This document shows positions 1 through 12,821 of a stretch of 64,000 bases of DNA, piece by piece (position 1 is the stretch's first letter; every line of letters starts with the position of its first letter). This stretch comes from an uncultured Mycoplasmataceae bacterium (lineage in GTDB: Bacteria; Bacillota_I; Bacilli_A; Mycoplasmatales; Mycoplasmoidaceae): the NCBI GenBank assembly GCA_949282725.1, contig CASDPP010000001.1, positions 124,001 to 188,000 of the forward strand, given 5' to 3'. The notes under the pieces were generated by a model. It made no database searches, was not told the origin of the DNA, and saw nothing but the letters and a program-made list of their open reading frames with translations. A program made the translations under genes and the position numbers.

Positions 1-30
1 TAATTTAAATTTTAATTCATTATTAAGCAT
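1..30 (-). CDS. Possible start of a downstream gene, cut by the window edge
   Basis: An ATG on the minus strand at 28-30 overlaps the stop of the next gene upstream (23-25) and stays open to the window edge, reading MLNNELKFKL. A short start/stop overlap is the usual arrangement between co-transcribed genes in this window. Ten codons are too few to identify a product, so this is a weak call. Confidence 0.3.
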   Translation of the reverse strand, partial: MLNNELKFKL

Positions 31-661
31 AAAAAATTCTCTTTATTCTTAATAAAGAAACATAAACAACATAATTATCAATTGATGAAAAAGTTACTGT
101 AGTTTCTTTATTTCAAAATTTTATTTCTTTTGAATTAAATTCAAAGTTATCTAATAAATTTAGATTGAAAGTAAAAAAATTTTTTTCATCAAGATAAAAA
201 GTAATATTTTTATTAGAAATAAATATTTCTCCATTATTAAAATTTGAATTTCCTATTTTTACTGAAACAAGTTTGTATTTAAAATAGACATATTCATTAT
301 TTTGTAGATTAAAAGGAACAAGAAGTTTTTTTAAATTTCTTTCTTTAGCAAACATAACTGAAAAAGCATGTAATACAAATTCTTCTTCATAAGATGTTAA
401 ATGATCTTTAATTTTTAATAATGTAAGAATTCGATCTAATTTATTAGTTAACGAAAAAGAATAACGAAAATTAAATTTGAATCAATTACGAAAAATATCA
501 AAACGGAATTTTAAAAATGCTTGGTCATATTTATAATCATAAAATTGAAATATTTTTCGGATATTAAAGAATGATAAATTGTTAAAATTATATTCACTAG
601 GAATGGTTTTTAAAAAAGCTTGATATTCTTTTTCATTACAATTTCTAACAAATAACTTCAT
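23..661 (-). CDS. Hypothetical protein, 212 aa
   Basis: Open for 212 codons when TGA is read as Trp (Trp at 113-115 and one more near 490). The N-terminal half is rich in Phe, Tyr and Lys with no clear signal peptide or membrane helix. The C-terminal third (about residues 125-200) alternates hydrophobic and polar residues, for example GEIFISNKNITFYL, which looks like a small all-beta PH/GRAM-like fold; that is inference only. It is divergently arranged with the gene at 682, about 20 bp away, so the two start regions share one short promoter zone. I do not recognise the family. Confidence 0.7.
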
Positions 662-681
662 AAAAAAATTATACTATTAAT

Positions 682-1110
682 ATGAAAATAAAAAAAAATA
701 ACACTAAACTGTTAAATAAAATTTTCTTTAATCATAGTTTAAGAAAAAACAAATTTTATCATAAAAATTTATATATTAATTTTCAAGAAACACCAATTAA
801 ATTAATTTGATGTAAATCATACAATGATTTAGAAAAATATTTATTTGGTTATAAAATTCATGATTTGAACTATGCAATTTATTTTCCGCATTTTACACAA
901 TTAGAAATTGAAAAATTAAATATTTCATGTGATATTGTAGGAACAGACTACAGTCAAGAAACTGTTTTTTTTAAATCATACAAGAGAGATGATAAAATAT
1001 CTTTTTTCAATCAAAAGATAAAAAACTTAATTTTTTTACCAGAAGGAACAATCGATCATCACAATATTTTTTTTAATACTATTATTGGAACGAAAGAAAA
1101 AATGAGTTAA
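682..1110 (+). CDS. Hypothetical protein, 142 aa, weakly DUF192-like
   Basis: The ATG at 682 opens a 142-codon frame with one TGA (Trp) near residue 44. The segment ending in IFLPEGTIDHHNI resembles the C-terminal beta-strand and LPAGTI motif of DUF192 (COG1430) proteins, and the overall length fits that family, but the rest of the match is weak. No signal peptide is obvious. It is divergent from the gene at 23-661 and convergent with the glycosidase-like gene that ends at 1121. Function unknown. Confidence 0.65.
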
Positions 1111-1120
1111 TTAAAATTAA

Positions 1121-2422
1121 TTAATTCATTAGTTTTTTAAATGGATATTTAATTTTTCTTTCTTTTGTTAATATTTTCTTTCAATAATAACCAGATTTTT
1201 TAATATTTCTCATATGGTCTTTTTTAATTTCTATAAAACCATAAGTTATTTTAAATCCAGTTAGATGTTCGTATGAATCTAAAATAGGACTATATAAATA
1301 TCCAAAGCATTTTGATTTATTTTTTATTAAATCAATAAGAACATTTAAGTGTTCTTTGAAATAACTAATTCGATAGCTATCTTGAATAATTCCTTGTTGA
1401 CATTTAAATATTTTTTCATTTTTAATTCCTAATCCGTTTTCAGTAATTAATCAAGGAATGTTTTTTCAATATTTTTTTATTCACTTAGCAATAATTTTTA
1501 AACCATTTGGATAAATTTCAGTAGATGTATGGGTATTGATTATAGAGTTATTGCTTTTGTATCAATCAAAAGATAAAATGTTTAATTGGTTTTTTTTAGA
1601 TATAGATTTAATTCTTGAAGGATGATAATAATTAATACCAACAAAATCTAGTTTAGTGTTTTTAATTAATAATCAATTTGAATTATTTATCTGTGGTAAT
1701 AATTGATTTTGTTTTATTATTTTCAACAAATGAGAATTAATTTTTCCACAAATCATTAAATCTGCTAATCCTAAATTATATATTAAGTCATATAAATGTG
1801 ATGTTTGTTTATCAGATTTTGTTTGAGAAATAGCAGGATAAAAATTAAATGAATTACCTATTTTTTTGTTTTTATAATTTTTTTTAAAAAATTGAATTAT
1901 TTGTGTGTTTAAATAACCAATGTTACAAGCAGTCATTAAATATTTTTTAAAATTTTGTTTTGATAACGAATGTAAATGGTAATTAAAATCACAATTTGTT
2001 ACATAAAACATTGGATTATTAAAAATAATTAAATAATCATAATAAGCACTAAATTTTTTTATGACATATTTTGCATAAATTAAAAACGAATCAATAACTT
2101 CTTGTGAATTAAATCCATTATATTTTTTTATAGCTCATTCTGGTAAATCATGATCAGATAATGTTAAAATAACTTTAATTTTTAATTTTTTTAAATATTT
2201 TAAATAATTAAGATAATATTTTTCTTTTTGTTTATTTATTTTTTTTTCATCTGGAAAAAGTTCGGATCAATCAATATTTATTTTTAATGAATCTAAACCT
2301 ATTCAACTAAAAGTATCTAAATCTTTTTTTCAATATTTATTATGAGCAACAATACTATTGTTAACTTTATGAGAAGATATTGATCCACCTAATAAAAATG
2401 ATTTTGGTATTATTTTATACAT
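1121..2422 (-). CDS. Degenerate glycoside hydrolase family 1 protein (6-phospho-beta-glucosidase-like), 433 aa
   Basis: The GH1 outline is visible along the whole length: N-terminal FLLGGSISSHK (normally FLWGGATAANQxEG), a strand with INIDWSELFP (normally YRTSIAWTRIFP), LSDHDLPEW (normally LHHWDLPxW), and a C-terminal DSYEHLTGFKITYGFIEI (normally DNFEWxxGYxxRFG). The nucleophile motif ITENG is intact (Glu328). The acid/base motif TFNEP reads IFNNP, so the catalytic Glu is Asn136, and the sugar-contacting Gln and His of the N-terminal motifs are also changed. Its start is 2 bp downstream of the permease stop, so it is the last gene of the ABC operon. Family membership is clear; glycosidase activity is doubtful. 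It may be a binding protein or may act with an external nucleophile. Confidence 0.8.
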
Positions 2423-2423
2423 A

Positions 2424-4400
2424 TTATTTAAAATCTATTCTAAAATAAAAAATAAAAACGAAACACATAATAATAACCGATATAAATAATCAGAAAATCA
2501 TAACTTGATCAGAAGATAAAATCTTTTTAATTATAAAATTAGATGATGTTCTAATTGCATTAAATCCATATAACTTATTTGTTAAAATGTTTAAAGAAAA
2601 AGTTGAATCTGCTGTAGGTAAAGAACCTGTTCATTGTTTTGGTTTTACAAAACCTTCATGATTTTTAATTTTTTCTATTAATGGATTAATAACATTTGAA
2701 AAGAAACGGTATAAAGTTCCAGATGATTCTTGATTATAGTTTCTCATAGGTTGATCTGATTCAGGTCCAAATAAAAAACGATATGTATCAAAAAATTCAT
2801 CAGTAGTTAAGGTTTTGTTGTTATATCATGTTCAATTTTTTTGGCCAAAATCTTGTTTTAAATGATAAATAAATAAATTATCTGTAGATTCATTATCATT
2901 TCATTCAGATCTAAACATTGTTAATCGATCAATATCATTATAAAATAATGAATAACAATCTTCAATTAAGTTATAAATAATTTTCATATAACAAAGAGAA
3001 AATTCTTTATTTGTTAAATTTTCGTATTTTAAATGATAAATTCCTTCAAAACCACTACTTGCAATTTCTTCATTGCTTTCATAATAATGAATAGCGTTAC
3101 ATAAGAAATTTAAAATATCTAGAGCAAAGCTATCTATATCTAAAGATTCATTTTTTAATATTTTTTGAAATAGTCTTGATCTTAATTGACCATATTCTTT
3201 GCACCCACCAACATATTGTCCTGATTCATTTTGATGTTCGATAATTGGACTAGATAATTTAATAACATTGTAATCATAAAATTTTGATGCAATTAAGTTT
3301 TGATCTTCAATAACAAAACGGGTGTTACTATTACATCCGATAGATTGATATATAGAATAATATTGAGTATCTAGACCTAACAAATAATATACAAAAATGT
3401 TATCTTTAAATCCAACATAAAACATCGGTTTAAAATTATTATCAATAATTTGCGGATCATTAACATCAGCAAATATTTGATCTTGTTCAGTTAAAACATA
3501 ATTAACATTAGAATTAAGGCCATATGAAGAATAATACGCATCATTGATAGAACCTAAATCAAATAATCTGAATAATGACGCTAATTGTGTTCCAATATCA
3601 ATGTAGTTATACATTTGTAATTTAGAACCTTTCATTGATAGATCATTAATGTTTTTTGTATTATCGACATAAATTTCAGTACGGTCATAAATTCCATCAT
3701 CCATATAAAGCATTGTACTTATTTCATCTTCTTTGCTTCTAAAGTAATTGGCATTTACAATATCATAACCATATTTACTATTACTAATATCTTCTGGTGT
3801 TTTTCTTAAAATAGTAATTCCTGTAGAAATTAATTGAAGTAAAAGAGCTAGTCCTGTAGTAATAGTCATCATTCCAATCTTTTTCAAAAAGATACTAAAA
3901 ATAATTCCTATTGATCCAAATAAAATACACACAATAAATAGTCCTAAAAAAATAGATACTTCTAGTTGTCAGAATTCATTAATTTTAATTCCATTAGTAT
4001 TGTTGATTGGATCATATCAGCCAAAAGATAAAACCAACAAACACATAATAACTGAACTAATACTGATAAACAAGCAACACGTTAAATAAGTTAAAAATTT
4101 TGTTAAAATTATAGTTGTTCGATTAATTCTTTTTGAAACAATAAGTAAGTCTGTTCCATCTTCTTGCGAATTTTTAAAAATAAAATAAACACAACAAACA
4201 GCATAAGAAGCAATTAGAATTACACTAATACCATTTAAGTTTGCCATTTGGTTAGTTCATAAAAATAATGGACTAATATTTGCAGCTAAAGGAATAATAA
4301 TTAAAATTGTTAAATAAAAAATTCAAATGATAGCAGCATTTACTCAAATTGATTTATTTTTAAGAACTATTTTTAGTAAGAAACGATAATAACTAGACAT
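2424..4400 (-). CDS. ABC exporter permease B with large extracellular domain, 658 aa
   Basis: The start MSSYYRFLLK is followed by four or five hydrophobic helices in the first about 200 residues. A long hydrophilic stretch (about residues 210-610) follows, then one last helix near the C-terminus (VMIFWLFISVIIMCFVFIFY). This is an ABC-2-like membrane subunit with a big outward domain between helices. The N-terminus aligns with permease A (5469-7634): both have RFLLK near the start, then ISPL/INPL, a cytoplasmic loop EDGTDLLIVSKRINR versus EDVDLLISSKPITK. The two permeases are therefore duplicates and probably form a heterodimer with the ATPase encoded between them. Substrate unknown. Confidence 0.85.
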
Positions 4401-4403
4401 AGA

Positions 4404-5456
4404 TTATTTTTTTGTAGTTTCACTCATTGTATCTACTGAACCTTTAACAATTAATTTCTTGTAAACTTGTTCAAGAGTAGGTTTTTGTTTAGAAAACTCT
4501 AAAATCGTTATGTTGTTTTTACTACATCATTTTTGAACATTAGTTAGATCTGACTGTTTTTTTAAATAAGCATGAATTTCGTTTGTTTTTTTAATGTATG
4601 AACAACTAATTTTATTATTTCTCAAATAATTTACTAATTTATTTTCATTAGAACTTAATTTAATTAAATAATAAGAAAAAGCATATTTTTCTAATAGTGT
4701 AGTTTTATCTCCTGAGTAAACTATTTTTCCTCCATCTAGAATTGTTGCAGAATCAAAATAAATATCTAGTTCTGCTAATACGTGCGAAGAAATAAAAATG
4801 GCTTTACCTTTTTTATTTAATTTTTTTAATTGATCAAAAAATTCAAATCTTGATTTTGGATCAAGGTTAGCAACCGGTTCATCCATAATAATTAAATCTG
4901 GATCATGTATTAACGCTTGAGCTAATAAAATTTTTTTCTTTTGTCCAGAAGAAAAATCATTAGGTGATTTATGACGTAAAGATCACATTTTTAATTCTTT
5001 TAATTTCGAATCTGCATATTTTACTGCATCAGATTTTTTAACACCAGAAAGCATTACCATTCAAGTTAAATATTCACGAGCAGAAAACTTATCAGGAAAT
5101 TTAGCAGTTTCAGGAATATAACCTATTTTCTTTTTAGCTTCTTGACGATTATTATTAATTCCTTCAATTAATACTGTTCCTTGTCATTTGTAATATGCAC
5201 CAATTAAACTTTTAATAGTTGTTGTCTTTCCAGCTCCATTAGCACCAATAAATGCATGAAATTGACCAGCATATACATTGAATGATAGATTATCAATAGA
5301 AGGTTTTTTCTTTCTATAATAATATTTAGTTAAATGTCTAACAAATAAAACGGGTTTATTTTCCATTTGTTTGTATTCGTTAATATCTTGTACAAAATAT
5401 TTTTTATATTTTGAAAATAAATGAGGTTTTTTAATTTTAAAATTATTATTTTCCAT
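4404..5456 (-). CDS. ABC transporter ATP-binding protein, 350 aa
   Basis: Complete nucleotide-binding domain. Walker A is GANGAGKTTT (about residues 73-82), the signature is FSSGQKKK (a variant of LSGGQ), and Walker B with the catalytic Glu is LIIMDEPVANLDP, followed by the H-loop FISSH. An N-terminal extension of about 35 residues precedes the domain, and about 110 residues follow it, as in ATPases of ABC-2 exporters. The gene lies between two paralogous permease genes with gaps of 12 bp and 3 bp, so all three belong to one operon and one complex. Exported substrate cannot be read from the sequence. Confidence 0.93.
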
Positions 5457-5468
5457 ATTATATTAATA

Positions 5469-7634
5469 TTATTTTATATCAAATCTTTTTAAAATTATTA
5501 AGACAGATATAGATAAAATTAAATCAATTCCTAGATAGCTTATTATTAGAATGTTGGTATTAATAATATTTTGTGTGTCGTATTCAAACCCTAAATAAGA
5601 TGAAAAAAAAGTTTGTGATGAACTAGATAATAAATTTGCAACATTAGATAAATATTTTTTACTATCAAAATCTAATGGGTCTAAATAATTTTTCCCTTGA
5701 TATTCATATGTGTTTTTAGTATCAAATCCATATTTATCATTATTTAATGAAAAATTAAACAATAATGAATAAAAGCCAATAGCAGAACTATCATAAAATA
5801 ATTTATTAGGTTCAACATTATTATTGATTTTTACCAACGGAAGAATTAAAGGGTGAGAAATTAATGGATTAGCAATTGTATATTGATCAATATTAGTTGC
5901 AAAAGAGTTTAATATTTTATTAAAATAATCAAATATTTTTTCTTGTGAATTGCTAAATTTTAAATTTTGATAAACTTTTGTCGCTAAATAAAGTTTAAAT
6001 TTCAAGCATTCAATTGCTAATTTTGAATTATCATTGATGTCTAATGATAAATATTGATTAGTTTGACTGTTTTTTATCTTGTTTAATAAACAAAAATGAA
6101 TATATTGATATAAAGGAAAACCATCAGTTTTTGTAAATTGAATAGTTGATTGTGGATTAGAAACATTGGTCAACTTAAAAGCTTCAGAATTAAAATTAAT
6201 AAAATAATTAAATGTGTGTGAATCATTATTTGAAAAAGGCTTATCATTAATTTCTCATGAATTTTGACTAGCTAATAAACCCATTGGTAATTTATATTGA
6301 TACTGAGAATTATCATCATATCGACTAAAAATTATTTCATCTTGTGAATTTAATAAAAGATCAAAAAACTTTCTTTCATTATCATTTAATTCAAATTCTT
6401 TTAATTCTAAGTATTTAATTAATGCATCTTTTGATTCATATAATTGAGCAATAGCTTTTACTGATTTATTGCCTAATAAAGAATCAATACTAACCGAAGA
6501 AATTTGATTTGATTGGGAACCTAATGTATAAAAATTAGAATTTAAAAAAGATTGATTTTGTAGATTAGTAAAAAAATATGATGTATAAGTTTGCTGATTT
6601 GCTACATTTTCTTCACTTATATAAGGAATAGAATTGTAGTTAGGATACATTAAAGGAAGAGTTTTAGTTTGAAGTGTTTGATATTTATTTGCAATAAATG
6701 AATTTTTAATTGTGTATTTACAATTTCTATCAGAACCAAACCCTGAGGCACTAACTTCGTGGGCAAAATTATCAAGAGCAAATATGTGAGATAATTGTTG
6801 AATATGAGTGTTAAAGTTTAGATAATTTGGAATTTCTCAACCAGATTTATTGTATTGTTCTCAGCCAGTTTTAATATCATTAAAAATGTTTTCTACACCA
6901 CCTGGTGTAGTAAGATCAGAAATTAATTGTTCTTGATCCATATTAGCATCTAGTAAATAAGCATAATGATGAAATTGATTATTTGTATCTAAATATGTAG
7001 TTGTGGTAATTTGAGAAGTTTTATGTTGTTCAAAGTAAAAATCTATAGGAGTTTTAAAAATTGTTGAATATGAAACTATACATCAATAAATTGTGAAAAT
7101 CACAGTAAAAATCATTGGACTAATAAGAGTTCATACTTTATTTAAAAATAATGCAGCAATTGTAGAAATAAAAGAGTAAAAAGATAAAATTATAAATGTT
7201 AGAAAAAATAACATTAAAACTATTGATCAACATTCATATGTTGATAATTGATTAAATAAAAAAGAAATAAACCCCAATAAAGATGTGATCAAAGATACAA
7301 TTATCACAACAAATATTAAGGTAATAAATTTACAAAAAACAAATTTATTTTTTGTAATTGGTTTTGAAGAAATTAATAAATCAACATCTTCTGAATTTTT
7401 GTAAATTGGAAACACAAACATCGCAGAATATATTGATGCAATATAGCAAATCATTAGTTGAATATTTAAAATAGGAGTCGATCATATTTGCAATGGATTT
7501 ATTGAACTAAAATAGGGAATGATAAATAAAAAAAGTGAAATAGTAAAAAGATATAAAATTGTACTAATTCATGCAAATTTATATTTAATAATACTTTTTA
7601 ATAAAAATCTATGATATGTTCAAAAAATTTTCAT
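5469..7634 (-). CDS. ABC exporter permease A with large extracellular domain, 721 aa
   Basis: The start at 7634 gives MKIFWTYHRFLLKSIIKYKF and is followed by hydrophobic helices over about the first 200 residues. A hydrophilic region rich in Asn, Gln, Ser and Tyr spans about residues 200-690, and the C-terminal helix is ILIISYLGIDLILSISVLII. Several in-frame TGA codons are read as Trp. It is first in the operon permease A-ATPase-permease B-glycosidase-like and is the paralog of permease B. The large domain between the helices probably lies outside the cell. Its function is not recognisable. Confidence 0.85.
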
Positions 7635-7710
7635 TTTTATAGATTTTATGAATTAAATAATTATATATTAAAACAATGTGAATGAAATAAGATAAATTAT
7701 ATTTTAACTC

Positions 7711-9392
7711 TTATTTTTTCTTTTTAATTTTAACTGTTATTTTTTTCTTTCTAGTAGCGTATCAAATGATGAATGCAATAGCTAAAATGACAGGAATACC
7801 TAAAACAATTAATAACCCTAAAATTAATGGAATATTAGATTTAGATGGTTCTGGTTCAGGTTTGATTGATTCATTTACTACAAAAGTAATTGGGGCAGAC
7901 TCAATAGATGTTTGTAGATCATTTGTAGCTTTTATTTTAAATTTGTAAGTTCCTATAGCACATTGATCAGTTCATGATAATAATCCTTGATTATCAATTG
8001 TTAATCATTCTGGTTTTTCTCCTTCAGTCATTACTATTTCTCATTTTGTAGCACTAAATCCTGCAATTGTAGTATATTGTTCAGAGCCTGTAGATTTTTC
8101 ATCAATATTTATTAGTTCTTTACCTGATACACCAATTATTTCAACTTGATCAGCATTAAAACCAAAATTTGGTGTAGAAATATATTTATTTTTAGTTGCT
8201 TCAGATAGAACATAAACTTTACCTGTTAGTGTTGGTTGTCAATCTAAGCTGAATGATGGTGGTGTTTCTGATAAGAAATATAGATTATCTAAAGTAATAC
8301 TAGAAAAAGATCATTCTTTGATTGTAGTTACCTTATTAGGTATTACTAAATCTCCTGTTAAATTTTTGCAATTAAGAAAAGAATTTACTCCAATAGTAGT
8401 TAAACTTTTAGCATTAGATAAATCTAAAGAGGTGATGTTTGTATTTCGAAAAGCACCAGCACCAATACTAATTAAACTTGTAGCATTAGATAAGTCTAGT
8501 GAGGTGATGTTTGTATTTTGAAAAGCATAATCACCTATGCTTGTTACACTAGATGGAATCAACAAATCTCCTGTTAGATTTGAACAACCAATAAAAGCAC
8601 TTTGGTCAATAGTAGTTAAACTTGTGGCATTAGATAAATCTAATGAGGTAATGCTTGTATTAACAAAAGCGCGACTACCAATACTAGTTAAACTTGTAGC
8701 ATTAGACAAATCTAGTGAAGTAATTTTAGATAAACCAAATGCTACGTTACCAATACTTATTACACTAGATGGAATTACTAAATCTCCTGTTAGGTTTTTG
8801 CAAGATAAAAAAGCATAATTTCCAATAGTTGTTAAACTCGTGGCTTTAGATAAATCTAGTGAAGTGATTCCCGCATTTTTAAAAGCACCACCACCTATTA
8901 TTTTCACACTAGATGGAATCACTAAATGTCCTGTTAGTTTTGAACAATCTTCGAAAGCTGACCTTTGAATACTTGTCACACTAGATGGAATTCTTGAATT
9001 TTCTATTTGTAATAGATTTGAACAATTACGAAAAGCAGCATATCCAATAGTAGTTAAACTTGTAGCATTAGATAAATCTAAGAAAAAAATGTTTGTGTTA
9101 TTTTCAAAAGCATTATCTCCTATTTCTGTGATATCTGAATCTACTATTAGTTGATAAAAGCCTGTTGCTGAAACAAATCCAGTAATTGTTGTTCCATCAA
9201 CTGTAACAGTTATATCTCCCATTGTTCTTTGTTCTTCGTTAGTTTGGTTAAAAAAGTAGTTATTTAATGTAGTACTATTTTCAGTAATAACTTTTTGTGT
9301 GTTTGATATTGATTATTAAATCCAATACCAGCTAAAGGACTTAATAATGTTAATGAACTTAATAATTTGTTAATTGTTTTGATTTTTTTCAT
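7711..9392 (-). CDS. BspA-like leucine-rich-repeat surface protein with frameshifted signal peptide
   Basis: From MGDITV (9222) to the stop at 7711 the frame is open for 503 codons. About ten LRR_5/BspA-type repeats (SLTTIGxxAFxxCxNLTGDLVIPSSV and ITSLDLSNAT) are followed by a putative Ig-like (He_PIG-type) domain with EWLTIDNQGLLSWTDQ, a Pro/Glu linker, a C-terminal helix and a Lys-rich tail. The signal peptide MKKIKTINKLLSSLTLLSPL starts at 9392 but is one frame away. Compared with the two paralogs at 39837-41006 and 41097-42560, one T is missing from the run at 9302-9304; adding it restores a continuous protein. As read, only a signal-less product from an internal start could be made. A sequencing error in the homopolymer is possible. 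Confidence 0.85.
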
Positions 9393-9406
9393 ATTTTTTT
9401 GATCTA

Positions 9407-9445
9407 TATAAATATTTTAACAAAAAAAAAAAAAAAAAAACGCAA
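9407..9445 (-). promoter_or_regulatory. Promoter with 19-nt homopolymer tract upstream of LRR gene 1
   Basis: On the coding strand the order is TTGCG, then 19 T (A-run 9422-9440), then G, then TTAAAAT (candidate -10 at 9414-9419), then the start codon about 20 nt on. The same arrangement with 18 T precedes the paralog at 41006. A length-variable tract in the -35/-10 spacer is the known basis of on/off switching in the vlp genes of Mycoplasma hyorhinis. That it works here is inference. Confidence 0.5.
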
Positions 9446-9490
9446 ATGGGGTGGATAAAAAAAAGTAAAAACTGTTTTTTTATCTATAAA

Positions 9491-10324
9491 TTACATAATT
9501 GCTTTTAATTTAGAAATTATTTTACTTTTTGATAGCTTATTTATTTGTTCAATTAAATTGTTACGATAATTATTTATTTTTTTATTTTCTTTTATTGAAT
9601 ACGATCATTGGAGTGAATACAATAAAGAAAGGAAAATTAATTGAATTATTTTTTGATATTTTATTTTTATAAAACAACTAACGATAAAAATTTTAATTTT
9701 TGAAATATTTATTTCTCTTAAATAATTAACAATATCTCATTCAGGAATATTTAGTCTAGCATATTCAAAATCAATAAATAATATTTTTCCTTTTTTATTT
9801 GTTAATATGTTGTCAGGATTTATATCATTGTGACTCATTACTAATCTTTTATCATCAAAAAACATTTTAACAAGATACTTATAAATATTTTTTTGTTCTA
9901 ATGTTAAATTTGCTTTATTAATATATTGAAAAAAATCATGTTTTAAAATTTGATTATTTAATTTATGTGATTTATGAAATAAATCAATTTCTTTTTTTAA
10001 CGATAAAATAAACTTTATACTTTTTGATTGTTTCTTAGTTGGGTTTTTTCCTTTAGTTCAAATCTTAATAGCATCACCTGTAAATTTGTCAAAAAAAAGA
10101 TATTGATCTAATTGATTTATTGATTTTAAAAATAAGTATTCATTTTTACGATCAATAAAATCATTATTAGAAATTCTTACTAAATATGATTCATTATCGG
10201 AAGTTTTAATAAATAAGTTTGTATTTGTATAACCAGCATGGATGAAAATTGTTTTTTTAATATCAAGTAAAGAATAATTAGTATTTTTTAAAAAAATATT
10301 AATTGCTTTTTTCTTTATTGTCAT
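9491..10324 (-). CDS. Aminoglycoside/choline-kinase-like phosphotransferase, 277 aa
   Basis: Protein-kinase-like fold of the APH/choline kinase family. The catalytic loop HNDINPDNIL (Brenner motif HxDxxxxN) and the metal-binding LFIDFEYA lie at about residues 165-200, and an N-terminal lobe has the strand YLVRISNNDF with the likely ATP-binding Lys/Arg region. Related proteins in mycoplasmas are annotated as choline kinases (LicA) and may phosphorylate choline or a sugar for membrane lipid decoration. It sits 5 bp upstream-to-downstream from the YitT-like gene (10330), so the two are probably co-transcribed. The substrate is not decided by the sequence. Confidence 0.82.
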
Positions 10325-10329
10325 GAAAA

Positions 10330-11676
10330 CTATTTTGTTTGGTTCTTAACATTAATTTTTCCATCAATGTCAGATAATAAATAAACTGTGGTAAAACAAT
10401 TAGGGTCAAGTTTGTGAATGATATCAATAAATAAAGGAACTTCTACAACTTGCATAACAGCTTCCAAAATTGTTTTAGAATTATTTGTAAACCCACCAGT
10501 TCCTTTTGTAAAAGTAACAGGACGATAGTAATTGATATTTTTTAATAATTTGATTACTTTTTTTTGTGAATTAGAAGATGATAAATAAATTTGTACTGAT
10601 GCAAATTTTTGTCATGGAAATAAGAAATTAATAATTGTTCCATGTAATAAAATTCACAAGAATGATGCAAATAGATTAGCAGTTAAAATATAATGTCATG
10701 AAACAAAAGGGTTGCCTTTTATATCCGGATCAATAGTAATTACTTGTCCGTGATATGTTAGTTGATCTAAAGATCCATAAATTACACCAGGCAAATAACT
10801 ACCGACAAGCACCCCTAAAAACATCATTAATGAATTAAAAACAATGATAAAAAAACCAATAGGTTTATTTTTCTTTTGTGAAAAATAAATAGAAATAATA
10901 TCACTTCCAGCTGTTGAAGCACTTAATGAGAAAATGATAGAATAAATAACACCTGAAAATAAAGAATAAATTATTGAATAAATTATTAGTTCAAATGCAG
11001 CAGAAACATTGTTCAAATTTAAGTAAGTTCATGAAAAATCTGAACTATTTTGACTTGCATACATTTCAGTTCAAATAAAAATATTATGTGTAGAATCAAA
11101 TCCAGGAACAACATAATTAGCAAAAACAATTGATTGAATGTTATATTGTGATAATCATTGATTTACTGTAGACGTACTACCAAAAATTGTAATGGTATCA
11201 AAACCTGGAATTAATGTTCATAAAAACCCTGAACATTGATTTGTGATTAAAAAAACTGCTGAATAGATTGCAAATTTTTTATTTATTTTATAGTATGCAA
11301 AAATTAAAATTGGAATATTAACAAACAAATAACTAAATCAAAATAAAAAGTTATAAAGTTTATCTGCACCATCATCTGATAACGAATGAAACATTTTTGT
11401 TGTTGCATAAACTAATCTTGCTACACCTTGTAAAAACGCACCTATACCACCGATATATAACCCTGTTGATTCAACAAGAATTAGTGTGATAAAAGATAAA
11501 AACATTCCTAAAAAAATAACAATAAGATACTTAATAGCCGGTTTTGTTACACCATAAAATCTTGAAAATTTTAAAATCGAAGATTTATATTTTGCTTGTC
11601 TAATTGAATTTTCAGTAAAATGGATTTTTTTATTAGAATTATTTATTAAGCTATTTTCTATTGTGTTGTTTTCCAT
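10330..11676 (-). CDS. YitT-family (DUF161/DUF2179) membrane protein, 448 aa
   Basis: Several membrane helices start with YLIVIFLGMFLSFITLILVE near residue 65. A conserved loop TGLYIGGIGAFLQGVAR is the family hallmark (a Gly-rich segment after helix 1). A second half carries SASTAGSDIISIYFSQKKNKPIG, and a C-terminal soluble DUF2179 domain of about 90 residues ends with VYLLSDIDGKI. It is a paralog of the gene at 29836-31098. I chose the ATG at 11676 (MENNTIENS); an earlier in-frame ATG would overlap mnmA, which is divergent and starts 38 bp away. Transport function is undefined for the family. Confidence 0.85.
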
Positions 11677-11714
11677 TATGTAATAAAATAATATAATAAT
11701 TATATTCATAATAA

Positions 11715-12813
<1,099 letters not shown>

Positions 12814-12821
<8 letters not shown>

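Noticed and set aside
8318-8818. Plus-strand open frames across the LRR region
   Set aside because: They are the mirror of the LRR repeats on the minus strand and consist of the same translated periodic pattern; no start signals or homology.
9330-9392. Lipoprotein signal in the LRR family
   Set aside because: The shared leader has no Cys after the hydrophobic core (LSPLAGIGFNN), so a normal Sec signal plus C-terminal anchor is more likely.
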